From JAJTFW01 sp964534995 (GTDB taxonomy: Bacteria > Bacteroidota > Bacteroidia > AKYH767-A > OLB10), in NCBI GenBank assembly GCA_964534995.1, contig CAZHSC010000030.1:1-38714 (forward strand): a stretch of DNA of 38,714 nt, written 5' to 3'. This document shows, in pieces, positions 16,603 through 24,894 of the stretch. The position numbers were made by a program, and so were the translations under genes. Under the pieces are notes generated by a model. The model did not search any database and was not told the origin of the DNA. It saw only the letters and a program-made list of their open reading frames with translations. The stretch's first letter is position 1, and each line of letters opens with the position of its first letter.

Positions 16603-17859
16603 TCAGTTATCATAGCGCAAGGCCTCCACAGGAGGGATTTTAATCGCCTTGCGGGCGGGGATGAGACCTGCGAGCGCCCCCGCCCCTATCAGTATCCCCA
16701 GGGCGGTGAGAGCCGCGTTGAAATCAATGGTAGGGTTGCTGAACATGCCTCCTTCACCCGGAGGTATGGAAGCGGCAATACCTTCCATCAGCGCCACCGA
16801 CAAGACCAGGCCGGCATACCCGGCGATGGTTGTGAGAAATACCGACTCGACGATCAGTTGTTTTACTATATGACCGGGAGGAGCGCCAATAGCCCTGCGG
16901 ATACCAATTTCTTTTGTTCGTTCCTTCACCACAATCAGCATGATGTTGCTGACGCCGATGATACCGGCAAGCAAGGTGCCGGTACCTACAATCCATACCA
17001 GACCGCTGATACCCGAAAACAAACCATTCAGTTTATTAAACTCCTTTTCCATGTTCCAATGGCCAATGGCAATTGGATCATCCGGCGCAATTTTGTGCCG
17101 TTCACGCAATACCGCCAGCGCTTTATCCTCCGCAACAGAGGCGGGTACGCCCCCGGCCGACATCACGGCAAACCAGCCCACCAGATCCCCATAATTAAAT
17201 GCCTGCTGGAAAGTAGTGAAGGGTATTTGCACTCTTTCACTTTGCTCTCTGCCGCGTTCACCGGATGAGGCCGGTTCAGTAACGCCAACCACCCTGAAAT
17301 AAACGCCATTGATACGGATATATTCTCCCAGCGGATTTTCGTCTTTCTTAAAAAGCACTTCCTGCACTCTTTTTCCAATGACCGCCACTTTTCTTTTATC
17401 GCTGATGTCATTCTGATTCAGAAAACGTCCCTTCATGACCCTGGTCTCTTCTATCCTGCTAACCTCCGGATAGGTTCCCGACACTTCAAAACCGCCGTTG
17501 AGCATGCCCCGCACCACATTGTTGGTACCCTGGTAATTTCCCAACTGGTTCATCGGCACTACTACCGCCAGTTCAGGGATGGCTTTCAAGGCGGCAATAT
17601 CATCATTGTTGAAATTAAAATTACGTCCCGGCTTCATGCCTTTATAAGGTTTGGACGTTTTTTGCGCCCAGCAAAAAAAACTGTTGGTAGCCGTTCCGGC
17701 AAATTCCTGCAAGACCCCATTGCTCAGTCCATTTCCGGAGCCAATCATTACCACAAGCATAAAGATACCCCAAAACACACCGAAGCAGGTAAGAAAGGTG
17801 CGCAGCTTATTTTTCTTTATAGTGGCAAAGATTTCCTGCCAGGAGTCAGAGTCAAACAT
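16603..17859 (-). CDS. MacB-type ABC transporter permease
   Basis: An inner-membrane ABC permease of the MacB/FtsX type, 418 residues. It has a first membrane helix at about 21-43 ('TFLTCFGVFWGIFMLVVMIG') and a large periplasmic MacB_PCD domain at about 50-270. Three C-terminal FtsX helices follow, including 'GISGLVWIVGTGTLLAGIIG', and end at 'GLIPARKAIKIPPVEALRY', the family's typical C-terminus. Unlike E. coli MacB it has no fused ATPase; the ATPase is a separate gene at 19414. It is a paralogue of the permease at 18063, so the two probably form a heterodimer, though homodimers cannot be excluded. Such systems couple ATP hydrolysis to mechanical export of periplasmic substrates. Confidence 0.93.
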   Translation of the reverse strand: MFDSDSWQEIFATIKKNKLRTFLTCFGVFWGIFMLVVMIGSGNGLSNGVLQEFAGTATNSFFCWAQKTSKPYKGMKPGRNFNFNNDDIAALKAIPELAVVVPMNQLGNYQGTNNVVRGMLNGGFEVSGTYPEVSRIEETRVMKGRFLNQNDISDKRKVAVIGKRVQEVLFKKDENPLGEYIRINGVYFRVVGVTEPASSGERGREQSERVQIPFTTFQQAFNYGDLVGWFAVMSAGGVPASVAEDKALAVLRERHKIAPDDPIAIGHWNMEKEFNKLNGLFSGISGLVWIVGTGTLLAGIIGVSNIMLIVVKERTKEIGIRRAIGAPPGHIVKQLIVESVFLTTIAGYAGLVLSVALMEGIAASIPPGEGGMFSNPTIDFNAALTALGILIGAGALAGLIPARKAIKIPPVEALRYDN

Positions 17860-17881
17860 TTTAAATTTGAAGATGGGTTAA

Positions 17882-17897
17882 TCTCCCTGGCGGGAGA
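17882..17897. repeat. REP-like palindrome, copy 1
   Basis: 'tctccc-tggc-gggaga': a 6-bp perfect stem around TGGC, followed by 'caggtttg'. Confidence 0.6.
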
Positions 17898-17977
17898 CAG
17901 GTTTGAAGATTTGAAGAAGATTTAATTTGAAGATTTGAAGATGGGTTAATTTGATCGCGAAGCCCCGCTTTAGGTTT

Positions 17978-17995
17978 ATCTCCCTGGCAGGAGAT
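17978..17995. repeat. REP-like palindrome, copy 2
   Basis: 'atctcc' / 'ggagat' stem with a CTGGCA centre, followed by 'aggtttg'. It shares the layout of copy 1, about 96 nt away. Confidence 0.6.
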
Positions 17996-18062
17996 AGGTT
18001 TGTCGGGATCATTGTCGGTAGTATTGGTCATCTTCAAAGTTTCAAATTATCGCATTTTCATA

Positions 18063-19292
18063 TTATTCATCGCGCAAGGCTTCTATAGGCTCAATTCGTG
18101 CGGCTCTGAGGGCGGGGATTAGGCCGGCGAGGGCTCCGGCAATGATTAACAAGACCAGGGCGCTGATGGCCACCCCCAGGTCCACCCCGGGGTTCAGGAA
18201 GAATTCACTGGGGGGCATAAAAGTACGGGCGGCTTCCAGTACGGCCACACCGGCTATCAGTCCGAGGTATCCGGCAACAGCGGTGATGAACACGCTTTCC
18301 TGAATGATCATAGAGATGATGGATGCCGGATCGGCGCCAATGGCTTTTCTTACCCCGATCTCCTTGGTCCTTTCCTTTACGGCGATCATCATAATATTGC
18401 TTACACCCACAATGCCCGCTATCAGGGTACCGATACCAATGACCCATACAAAAAGCCGGATATTTCCCAGCATCCCCATCACGCGGATGTACTCCACCGT
18501 ATTGTTCCATACGTTGACAGCTTCTTCATCCTCCGGATTAAAATTATATTTCTTGGCAAGCATATTCCGGATATTGTGGGCCATTCTGTCGCTCTCTTCA
18601 ATGCCGGCCTGTCCGGTACTCATCCAGATAACACTCAGTTTATCCTGGCCGTTAAACGCGCGTTGAGCGGTACTAACGGGGATGTAAATACGTTCATTAT
18701 CTCCCCTGCCGGGATCTGTAAAAGTTCCAACTACCTTAAAAGGGATTCCATCCACATTAATATATTTTCCAAGCGGGTCTTCCATTTCGAACAGGGCTTT
18801 CTGTACAGGTTCCCCAATGGCGCACACTTTCCGGTAAGCCGTAATGTCGTTATCATTGATAAAACGCCCCAATACGATGCTGCAGTTCTCCAGGTAATCA
18901 TGATCGGGCATGCAGGAGCGTACCGTGAAAGCACCGTTTTGCTTCTTATAGTTGAGTGTACGGATATTCCTTCCATCGTAGGAGGAAGTGATTTCGTTGG
19001 TGCCGGCGCTTAAGCGTCGTATCAGCGCGTAGTCTTCATTGCGCAGCTGTATATCGCGTCCCGGCTGAAAACCCTGATGGGCCTTGCTGGTGGTGCCGCC
19101 GTTGATCCAGATAGAATTGACGGCATCCGACTGAAAGCCTTTCTGGGCTCCGTTGCGGAGGCCCTCGCCGGAGCCCAGCAGGATGATGAGCATAAATATC
19201 CCCCAGGCCACGCTAAACGCCGTAAGAAAGGTGCGCAGGCGGTTTGCACGTATCGTGGAGAAAATTTCGGACCAAACCTCTTTGTTAAACAT
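18063..19292 (-). CDS. MacB-type ABC transporter permease
   Basis: The second MacB/FtsX permease of the operon, 409 residues. It has an N-terminal helix at about 21-43 ('TFLTAFSVAWGIFMLIILLG'), a periplasmic MacB_PCD domain at about 50-270, and three C-terminal membrane helices. It ends in 'GLIPALRAARIEPIEALRDE'. It is clearly related to the gene at 16603 at both ends ('GIFML', 'VGVSNIM', 'VKERTKEIG') but diverged in the periplasmic domain. The gap to the upstream ATPase is 121 nt, and to the next permease 203 nt of repeat sequence, both wide for one operon. The order and shared strand still favour co-transcription. Confidence 0.93.
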   Translation of the reverse strand: MFNKEVWSEIFSTIRANRLRTFLTAFSVAWGIFMLIILLGSGEGLRNGAQKGFQSDAVNSIWINGGTTSKAHQGFQPGRDIQLRNEDYALIRRLSAGTNEITSSYDGRNIRTLNYKKQNGAFTVRSCMPDHDYLENCSIVLGRFINDNDITAYRKVCAIGEPVQKALFEMEDPLGKYINVDGIPFKVVGTFTDPGRGDNERIYIPVSTAQRAFNGQDKLSVIWMSTGQAGIEESDRMAHNIRNMLAKKYNFNPEDEEAVNVWNNTVEYIRVMGMLGNIRLFVWVIGIGTLIAGIVGVSNIMMIAVKERTKEIGVRKAIGADPASIISMIIQESVFITAVAGYLGLIAGVAVLEAARTFMPPSEFFLNPGVDLGVAISALVLLIIAGALAGLIPALRAARIEPIEALRDE

Positions 19293-19413
19293 GTTGTGAA
19301 CTACAGGATATCAGACAATGCGGGGATTGAACGGACAGGGTGATATGAATTGTTAATAAGCTCAAGATATTTCTTTTAATTGACTGAAAGGTTGAGGATA
19401 CAGTGCAGGCATT

Positions 19414-20079
19414 TCAGGAACCGAGAATGAGCCCGTCCCTGATACGTATGGTGCGCTGGGTTTTGGCAGCCACATCGGCTTCATGCGTAACGATGATAAC
19501 GGTGACGCCTGACCTATGTACATCGGTAAGCAGTTGCATTACCTCCTCGGTGGTATGCGAGTCGAGCGCGCCGGTGGGCTCATCGGCCAGAATCACCTTG
19601 GGTTTTGTGATCAATGCCCTGGCAATAGCAACCCTTTGTTTCTGACCGCCCGAAAGTTCATTGGGGCCGTGGTTGGCCCAGTCTTTCAAACCGACCCGAT
19701 CCAGGTATTCCATAGCGATTTTATTGCGCTCCCTGCGCTTCACCTTCTGGTAGTAAAGCGGCAAAGCCACATTCTCCATGGCGTTCTTGAAGCTGAGCAG
19801 ATTGAAGGACTGGAATACAAAGCCGATCAGACGGTTCCTGAAGTGGGCCGCTTTGGCCGGGTTCAGGTCCTTGATGAGGGTATCATGGAGCATATAACTG
19901 CCTGAATCGTAGTTATCCAGGATGCCCAGTATATTCAACAGGGTTGACTTCCCTGATCCGGAGGAACCCATGATGGACACCATCTCACCCTGATGTATAT
20001 CGAGATCAATACCTTTCAGAACATGAAGGCGTGAAGCACCCATAGGGTAGGATTTATTGACTTGTGTGAGACGGATCAT
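19414..20079 (-). CDS. ABC transporter ATP-binding protein (MacB/LolD type)
   Basis: The ATPase subunit driving the two MacB-type permeases. It has the Walker A motif 'GSSGSGKSTLLN', a Q-loop in 'GFVFQSFNLLS', the signature 'LSGGQKQRVAIARAL', and Walker B 'VILADEPTGALD'. The H-loop is 'VIIVTHEADVAA'. Its closest family by these motifs is MacB-ATPase/LolD/FtsE. I chose the ATG at 20079 (MIRLTQVNKSY, 221 residues) rather than the in-frame ATG at 20106, because a perfect -7 box lies at 20085-20092, between the two. The start then fits the family N-terminus, and the mRNA would be nearly leaderless. Confidence 0.93.
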   Translation of the reverse strand: MIRLTQVNKSYPMGASRLHVLKGIDLDIHQGEMVSIMGSSGSGKSTLLNILGILDNYDSGSYMLHDTLIKDLNPAKAAHFRNRLIGFVFQSFNLLSFKNAMENVALPLYYQKVKRRERNKIAMEYLDRVGLKDWANHGPNELSGGQKQRVAIARALITKPKVILADEPTGALDSHTTEEVMQLLTDVHRSGVTVIIVTHEADVAAKTQRTIRIRDGLILGS

Positions 20080-20084
20080 TGTAA

Positions 20085-20092
20085 CAAAGTTA
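20085..20092 (-). promoter_or_regulatory. Promoter of the ABC efflux operon, nearly leaderless
   Basis: The minus strand reads TAACTTTG (perfect TAnnTTTG), with a TTG 22 nt upstream in 'gccttgcaac'. Only 5 nt separate it from the ATG at 20079, so the transcript should begin at or next to the start codon. Confidence 0.65.
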
Positions 20093-20222
20093 AAAGGAAG
20101 TTCCATACCTGTTGCAAGGCTTCGACCAACTGGAATTCCAGGCTGACGAAACGGAGATTAAAATGGATAAGGCGGTAATGGAAGTATTAGCACATGGACA
20201 TGTCGCCCTAAATATAGAATTA

Positions 20223-20263
20223 ACCCGTGTTCTCTGTGTCTCCCCGGTGCCCGCGGTGGTTTC
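20223..20263 (-). repeat. ACCACGGAG-family dispersed repeat, diverged copy
   Basis: On the minus strand it reads 'accaccgcgggcaccgggg' and then 'agacacagagaacacggg'. This is a relative of the sequences at 288, 32628 and 33091. Confidence 0.5.
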
Positions 20264-20382
20264 CCATTTCTCCGCAGTAAAATTTTAAAATATTATTACC
20301 CCCATAATTCCTCTCCTTCCGAATAGAATTTTCTGCTTCGTCTCCTGATGGGGCCTTCTGCCCCATGCCCTGACTCAATTTC

Positions 20383-20460
20383 CCACCGAAGCGTACTTCG
20401 TTCTGCTTCCACCGAAGCGTACTACGTTCTGCTTCCACCGAAGCGTACTACGTTCTGCTT
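20383..20460. repeat. Three tandem 26-bp repeats
   Basis: Units at 20383-20408, 20409-20434 and 20435-20460 share 'ccaccgaagcgtac', one variable base, then 'cgttctgctt'. The units are contiguous with no spacers, so this is not a CRISPR array. Confidence 0.9.
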
Positions 20461-20470
20461 CGGTGGAAGC
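20431..20470. repeat. 14-bp perfect hairpin at the end of the tandem repeat
   Basis: 'gcttccaccgaagc' (20431-20444) pairs perfectly with 'gcttcggtggaagc' (20457-20470) across a 12-nt loop. A run of A follows on the plus strand, not T, so it is not a plus-strand terminator. Confidence 0.85.
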
Positions 20471-20714
20471 AAAAAGATCAAGGCCTGCAGCACTTCCTTT
20501 CCGCTCCCGCGGAATTTTTTTCGCTTGCTCCAGGCGGGGCTCAGGGTGATCTCCTCATTTCATTCGGAGCTTCCCTTCGCCTGTTCCGCCTTCCACTACG
20601 CTACAAATTTTTATCCTGAAGCGTGCTTTGCACTTCTTCAAGGATACCGGATGACACACCGATTGTGCTAAGCTCTACTTTCGGTGTGCTGATGGCCGGT
20701 TTATTTTCTCCGCG

Positions 20715-20730
20715 CCTACCTGCCGGTAGG
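20715..20730. repeat. REP-like palindrome, copy 3
   Basis: 'cctacc-tgcc-ggtagg': a 6-bp stem with a 4-nt loop, followed by 'taaacc'. Confidence 0.6.
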
Positions 20731-20754
20731 TAAACCCGCTGCAGGACTGTTGCG

Positions 20755-20774
20755 CCTGCCTGGCGGCAGACAGG
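20755..20774. repeat. REP-like palindrome, copy 4
   Basis: 'ctgcc-tggc-ggcag' stem followed by 'acaggttt', the same layout as copy 1 at 17882. Confidence 0.6.
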
Positions 20775-20903
20775 TTTAAAATTCGGGATTTTCAGAAAGC
20801 TACAATTTCCCTACTCTATACGACAAAGTCTCCTTCTACGTCACCATATGAATAATTAAAATGTCTGTTTTTGAACTGTTCGAAAATGGGGGTACTTACA
20901 AAC

Positions 20904-23900
20904 TCACACCACCACCGGCTCATAACCCAACACCGGACCCAGCCAGCGTTCCGCTTCCTCCACCGACATGCCTTTGCGTTTGGCGTAATCCTCCACCTGG
21001 TCGCGTTGAATTTTTCCGAGACCAAAGTACTGGGAAGCCGGGTGTGAAAAATACAATCCGCTGACCGCCGCGGTGGGTACCATGGCCAGACTTTCGGTAA
21101 GCGTGATGCCGGCGGTAGTATCCACATCAAGTAAGTTCCAGATGGTTAATTTTTCGGTGTGATCGGGCTGCGCGGGATAGCCCGGTGCCGGCCGGATACC
21201 CTCGTATTCTTCCCTGATCAGTTCATCGTTACTCAACGTTTCATCCGCGGCATAGCCCCAAAATTCTTTACGTACCCGCTGATGCAATCGTTCCGCAAAG
21301 GCCTCTGCCAGCCGGTCGGCGAGCGCCTTCAGCAGTATGGCATTGTAGTCGTCGTGTACTGCTTCGAAGCGCGCCACGTGCTCATCCATGCCAATACCGG
21401 TGGTCAAAGCAAATGTGCCGATGTAATCCCTGATCCCCGATGCCTGCGGAGCGATAAAATCCGATAGTGCAAGATTTGCCTGTCCTTCCGGTTTCTTCGT
21501 TTGTTGCCGGAGCGTATGGAAAGTGGCACGTACTTTTTTACGCGCGTCATCTTCATACACAAGAATATCATCTCCCACAGCATTGGCAGGGAACAAGCCG
21601 ATTACACCATTCGCCTGCAACCATTTTTCATCAATGATTTTCCTGAGCATCACCTGCGCATCTTCAAAAAGCTTGCTCGCCTCAGCCCCCCTCTCCGGAT
21701 CCTTTAAAATTTTGGGATAGGATCCTTTCATCTCCCAGGCATGAAAAAACGGTGTCCAGTCGATAAAAGGAATTAACTCCGCGAGCGGATAATTTTCCAA
21801 CACCGTGATGCCCGGTTTCAAAGGAGCTTTGGTCTTTACAAGTGACCCTTCACCTGGCCAGGCATTTGCCCGCGCCTCCTTGATGGAGATATATTTATTG
21901 GCGGCCTGTGCACCGGCATGCTGTTTACGCAAGCGATCGTATTCTGAGTTGGTTCGGTCGGTGATTTCCTGCTTCTGTTCATTGGATAAAAGTGCGCTCG
22001 CTACAGGAACCGAACGGGAGGCATCGTTCACATGAATGACGGGATGGGAATAATGCGGGGCGATTTTCACGGCGGTATGCACCTTTGAAGTAGTAGCACC
22101 GCCGATCAGCAGCGGAAGATTCAGTTTCCTTCTCTCCATTTCTTTGGCTACATGTACCATCTCATCCAGCGAAGGAGTGATCAATCCGCTGAGGCCGATG
22201 ATGTCGGCATTGTGTTCGATGGCGGCATCGAGAATTTTATCGGCCGGCACCATCACACCCAGATCAATCACATCATAATTATTACAAGCCAGTACTACCC
22301 CCACAATATTTTTTCCGATATCGTGTACATCGCCTTTCACGGTAGCCATGAGGATTTTTCCCTTTTTAGCGGCTCCTTCCGTCTTTTCCGCTTCGAGGTA
22401 GGGCAATAAATACGCTACCGCTTTTTTCATTACACGAGCACTCTTGACCACCTGCGGAAGAAACATCTTTCCTTCGCCAAAAAGATCACCCACCACATTC
22501 ATCCCATCCATCAGCGGACCTTCGATCAGGTGTAGGGCCTTCGGATAATTCTTCCGGGCTTCTTCCACATCGGCCTCTATGTACTCCACCACTCCTTTCA
22601 CCAGAGCGTGCGTGAGCCGTTCTTCCACAGTTCCTTCCCGCCAGGCTTCATCGCGCTCCTGTTTTTTACCGGCTCCTTTTATTTGCTCTGCATAGGTGAT
22701 CAGGCGTTCGGTGGCATCCTCCCGCCGGTCGAGGAGTACGTCCTCTACCATCTCCAGTAATTCCTTCGGAATCTCATCGTACACCTGCAATTGTCCGGGA
22801 TTCACAATGCCCATATCCATTCCCGCTTTAATAGCATGATATAAAAACGCGGCATGAATCGCTTCACGTACATGGTCATTCCCTCTGAAGGAGAAACTCA
22901 CATTGCTCACGCCACCGCTTACTTTGGCATAAGGGAGGTTCTTTTTAATCCAGGCTGTGGCTTCAAAGAAATCAAGTGCATTGCGGCGGTGTTCTTCCAT
23001 GCCGGTAGCGACGGGAAAAATATTCGGATCAAAAATGATATCCTGAGGGGGAAAATGTATTTTTTCAGTAAGCAGTTTATAGGCTCTTGCACAGATATCG
23101 ATGCGCCGCTGATAGGTATCCGCCTGACCGTCTTCATCAAATGCCATAACAATAACGGCGGCACCATACTTGCGAATAGTATTCGCCTGGCGTAAAAATT
23201 CGGCTTCTCCTTCTTTCATGGAGATGGAGTTCACGATACTTTTTCCCTGTGTGCATTTCAGTCCTGCTTCGATCACGAAGAACTTCGATGAATCGATCAT
23301 GATGGGCAGCCTTGCGATATCCGGTTCAGCAGCGACGAGGTGCAGGAACTTCACCATGGCGGCTTTGGAATCCAGCATACCTTCGTCCATGTTGATATCG
23401 ATGGCCTGTGCACCGCCCTCCACCTGATCGCGGGCGATGGCGAGGGCTTCTTCAAATTTTTCTTCGATGATGAGCTTTGCAAATTTACGGCTACCCGTTA
23501 CGTTAGTACGTTCGCCCACATTCATAAAATTACTTTCCGGGCGCAGGGTAAGGGCTTCGAGGCCGCTGAGGTGCAGGAGGTGATCCCGTGCAGGAACTTT
23601 TCGTGGCGGGCATTGCTTTGCCAGCTGAGCGATTTCACGGATATGATCAGGAGTCGTACCGCAGCAACCACCCACGATGTTGAGGAAACCGCTGGTAAGA
23701 AAATCTTTTATCTGATGTCCCATGTGATGCGGAGTCTCGTCGTACTCGCCAAACTGATTGGGGAGGCCTGCATTCGGATAGGCGCTTATATAAAAAGGAG
23801 CCTTTTCGCTGAGTTCCTCGAGATAGGGTCTCATTTCCTTCGCGCCAAGGGCACAGTTAAGGCCAATACTCAGGAGATCCACGTGCGACATGGAGTTCAG

Positions 23901-24590
23901 GAAAGCCTCCACGGTTTGTCCGCTGAGGGTTCGGCCGCTGGCATCGGTGATGGTACCGGACACCATGACCGGCAGTTCCAGATTTCTCTCTTCAAGAATT
24001 GTCTGAATGGCAAATAGCGCCGCTTTCGCGTTCAGCGTATCAAAAACGGTTTCGATCAGTAAAAGGTCGGCCCCGCCATCAAGCAGACCATTAATTTGTT
24101 CAGCATAAGCTTCTACAAGGTCGTCGAAACTTACAGCCCGGAAACCCGGATCATTTACATCGGGGCTCAGGGATGCCGTACGGTTGGTAGGCCCGATGGC
24201 TCCGGCAACAAACTTCGGACCTCCCTTAGGGTTAGTCACCATCCATTCCTGCACCGCCTGCTTAGCCAGTTTCGCCGATGCAAGATTCATCTCATAAGCG
24301 AGCGCTTCCATCCGGTAGTCGGCGAGGGAAATCTTCTGGGCATTAAAGGTGTTGGTTTCGATGATATCGGCACCTGCATCAAGATAGTCTTTGTGAATAT
24401 TGCAAATGATCTCAGGCTGGGTAAGACTCAGCAGATCATTGTTCCCTTTCAGGTCATGCGGCCAGTCGGTGAAGCGTTTGCCGCGGTAGTCATTTTCATC
24501 CAGCTGATAGCGTTGGATCATGGTACCCATGGCACCATCAATCACCAGGATACGTTGTTCTAATTGTTTACGAATCGGATGTACAGCCAT
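20904..24590 (-). CDS. metH: Cobalamin-dependent methionine synthase
   Basis: Transfers the methyl group of 5-methyltetrahydrofolate to homocysteine through methylcobalamin. The 1228-residue protein has all four modules of E. coli MetH (about 1227 residues). The homocysteine domain has zinc ligands C246 ('LNCALGA') and C309/C310 ('GGCCGTTPDHI'). The pterin domain starts at about 355 ('NVGERTNVTGSRKF'). The B12 cap and Rossmann domain carry 'DVHDIGKNIVG' with the cobalt-ligand H756. The C-terminal AdoMet reactivation domain has 'RPAPGYP' at about 1133. The start follows the SAM-I riboswitch and has no Shine-Dalgarno. Control is therefore by SAM level through transcription termination. No cobalamin riboswitch was seen. 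It stands alone, with no metF beside it. Confidence 0.98.
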   Translation of the reverse strand: MAVHPIRKQLEQRILVIDGAMGTMIQRYQLDENDYRGKRFTDWPHDLKGNNDLLSLTQPEIICNIHKDYLDAGADIIETNTFNAQKISLADYRMEALAYEMNLASAKLAKQAVQEWMVTNPKGGPKFVAGAIGPTNRTASLSPDVNDPGFRAVSFDDLVEAYAEQINGLLDGGADLLLIETVFDTLNAKAALFAIQTILEERNLELPVMVSGTITDASGRTLSGQTVEAFLNSMSHVDLLSIGLNCALGAKEMRPYLEELSEKAPFYISAYPNAGLPNQFGEYDETPHHMGHQIKDFLTSGFLNIVGGCCGTTPDHIREIAQLAKQCPPRKVPARDHLLHLSGLEALTLRPESNFMNVGERTNVTGSRKFAKLIIEEKFEEALAIARDQVEGGAQAIDINMDEGMLDSKAAMVKFLHLVAAEPDIARLPIMIDSSKFFVIEAGLKCTQGKSIVNSISMKEGEAEFLRQANTIRKYGAAVIVMAFDEDGQADTYQRRIDICARAYKLLTEKIHFPPQDIIFDPNIFPVATGMEEHRRNALDFFEATAWIKKNLPYAKVSGGVSNVSFSFRGNDHVREAIHAAFLYHAIKAGMDMGIVNPGQLQVYDEIPKELLEMVEDVLLDRREDATERLITYAEQIKGAGKKQERDEAWREGTVEERLTHALVKGVVEYIEADVEEARKNYPKALHLIEGPLMDGMNVVGDLFGEGKMFLPQVVKSARVMKKAVAYLLPYLEAEKTEGAAKKGKILMATVKGDVHDIGKNIVGVVLACNNYDVIDLGVMVPADKILDAAIEHNADIIGLSGLITPSLDEMVHVAKEMERRKLNLPLLIGGATTSKVHTAVKIAPHYSHPVIHVNDASRSVPVASALLSNEQKQEITDRTNSEYDRLRKQHAGAQAANKYISIKEARANAWPGEGSLVKTKAPLKPGITVLENYPLAELIPFIDWTPFFHAWEMKGSYPKILKDPERGAEASKLFEDAQVMLRKIIDEKWLQANGVIGLFPANAVGDDILVYEDDARKKVRATFHTLRQQTKKPEGQANLALSDFIAPQASGIRDYIGTFALTTGIGMDEHVARFEAVHDDYNAILLKALADRLAEAFAERLHQRVRKEFWGYAADETLSNDELIREEYEGIRPAPGYPAQPDHTEKLTIWNLLDVDTTAGITLTESLAMVPTAAVSGLYFSHPASQYFGLGKIQRDQVEDYAKRKGMSVEEAERWLGPVLGYEPVVV

Positions 24591-24614
24591 ACTTGTTTAT
24601 TTCATGGCCGCCGG

Positions 24615-24653
24615 AAAAAGAAAAAATCCCTTCCGGAGGCCAGAAGAGATTTT
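24615..24653 (-). terminator. Riboswitch-controlled terminator before metH
   Basis: On the minus strand 'aaaatctcttc' pairs with 'gaagggatttt' (11 pairs, one G-U) across a 9-nt loop, followed by a T-rich run. Its 5' arm 'tcttctgg' can instead pair with 'ccggaaga' just after the aptamer (24680-24687), giving an antiterminator. It ends about 25 nt before the metH ATG. Confidence 0.85.
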
Positions 24654-24688
24654 ACGAATTTTTAATTTTTAGGTTCAGATCTTCCGGA

Positions 24689-24894
24689 CTTATCTTCTCC
24701 CGTCAGTACGGACGGGACTGGATGTGGCACCTTCTGAGATCAGGGGAGATTCCCTAAAGCGGGTTTAAGGAACTTAGGCCTGTATTCCGACTTCGACGGA
24801 ACCGCATTCAGTAATTGTATCTACTTGAATGCCAAACCTGAACAAGGGTTGCCAAGGCTTCACAGGGCGCAGTCCCTCCACCTTTCTTGATAAG
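24689..24894 (-). ncRNA. SAM-I (S-box) riboswitch aptamer
   Basis: The minus strand carries the S-box landmarks in order. The P1 5' strand is 'cttatc' (24894-24889), followed by 'aagaaaggtggagggactg'. The 'ccttggcaacc' of the P2/J2-3 core comes next, then a long P3 arm. The 'ggtgccacatcc' core follows, then a P4 hairpin 'cccgtc...gacggg', and finally the P1 3' strand 'gataag' (24694-24689). S-box riboswitches bind S-adenosylmethionine and terminate transcription when it is abundant, which fits metH directly downstream. The P3 region, about 110 nt, is much longer than usual. Confidence 0.93.

Larger units (their letters stand above)
17860..18062. repeat. Direct repeats and hairpins between the two permease genes
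   Basis: This 203-nt spacer inside an operon holds no gene. The 18-bp sequence 'atttgaagatgggttaat' occurs exactly at 17865-17882 and 17933-17950, with extra 'atttgaag' units between them. Two palindromes with a central TGGC (17882-17897 and 17978-17995) each precede 'caggttt' or 'taggttt', linking them to the elements at 20715-20774. Confidence 0.75.
20107..20903. other. Long intergenic gap full of hairpins and repeats
   Basis: About 800 nt between the ABC operon and the 3' end of metH. No credible gene is seen; the small open frames run through repeats. Contents in order: a diverged ACCACGGAG-family copy (20223-20263); a perfect 7-bp hairpin 'atggggc'/'gccccat' (20348-20366); three 26-bp tandem units ending in a 14-bp hairpin (20383-20470); a GTGC/GCAC hairpin near 20620-20630; and two REP-like palindromes (20715-20730, 20755-20774). 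Confidence 0.7.

Noticed and set aside
20383..20460. Possible CRISPR array
   Set aside because: The repeats are contiguous with no spacers between them and no cas genes are in the window.
20348..20671. Open frames in the gap between the ABC operon and metH
   Set aside because: They run through tandem repeats and hairpins and have no start signals or family resemblance.
24689..24894. Cobalamin riboswitch before metH
   Set aside because: The core sequences are those of the S-box (P1 pairing, 'ggcaacc', 'ggtgcc'); no B12-box was found.
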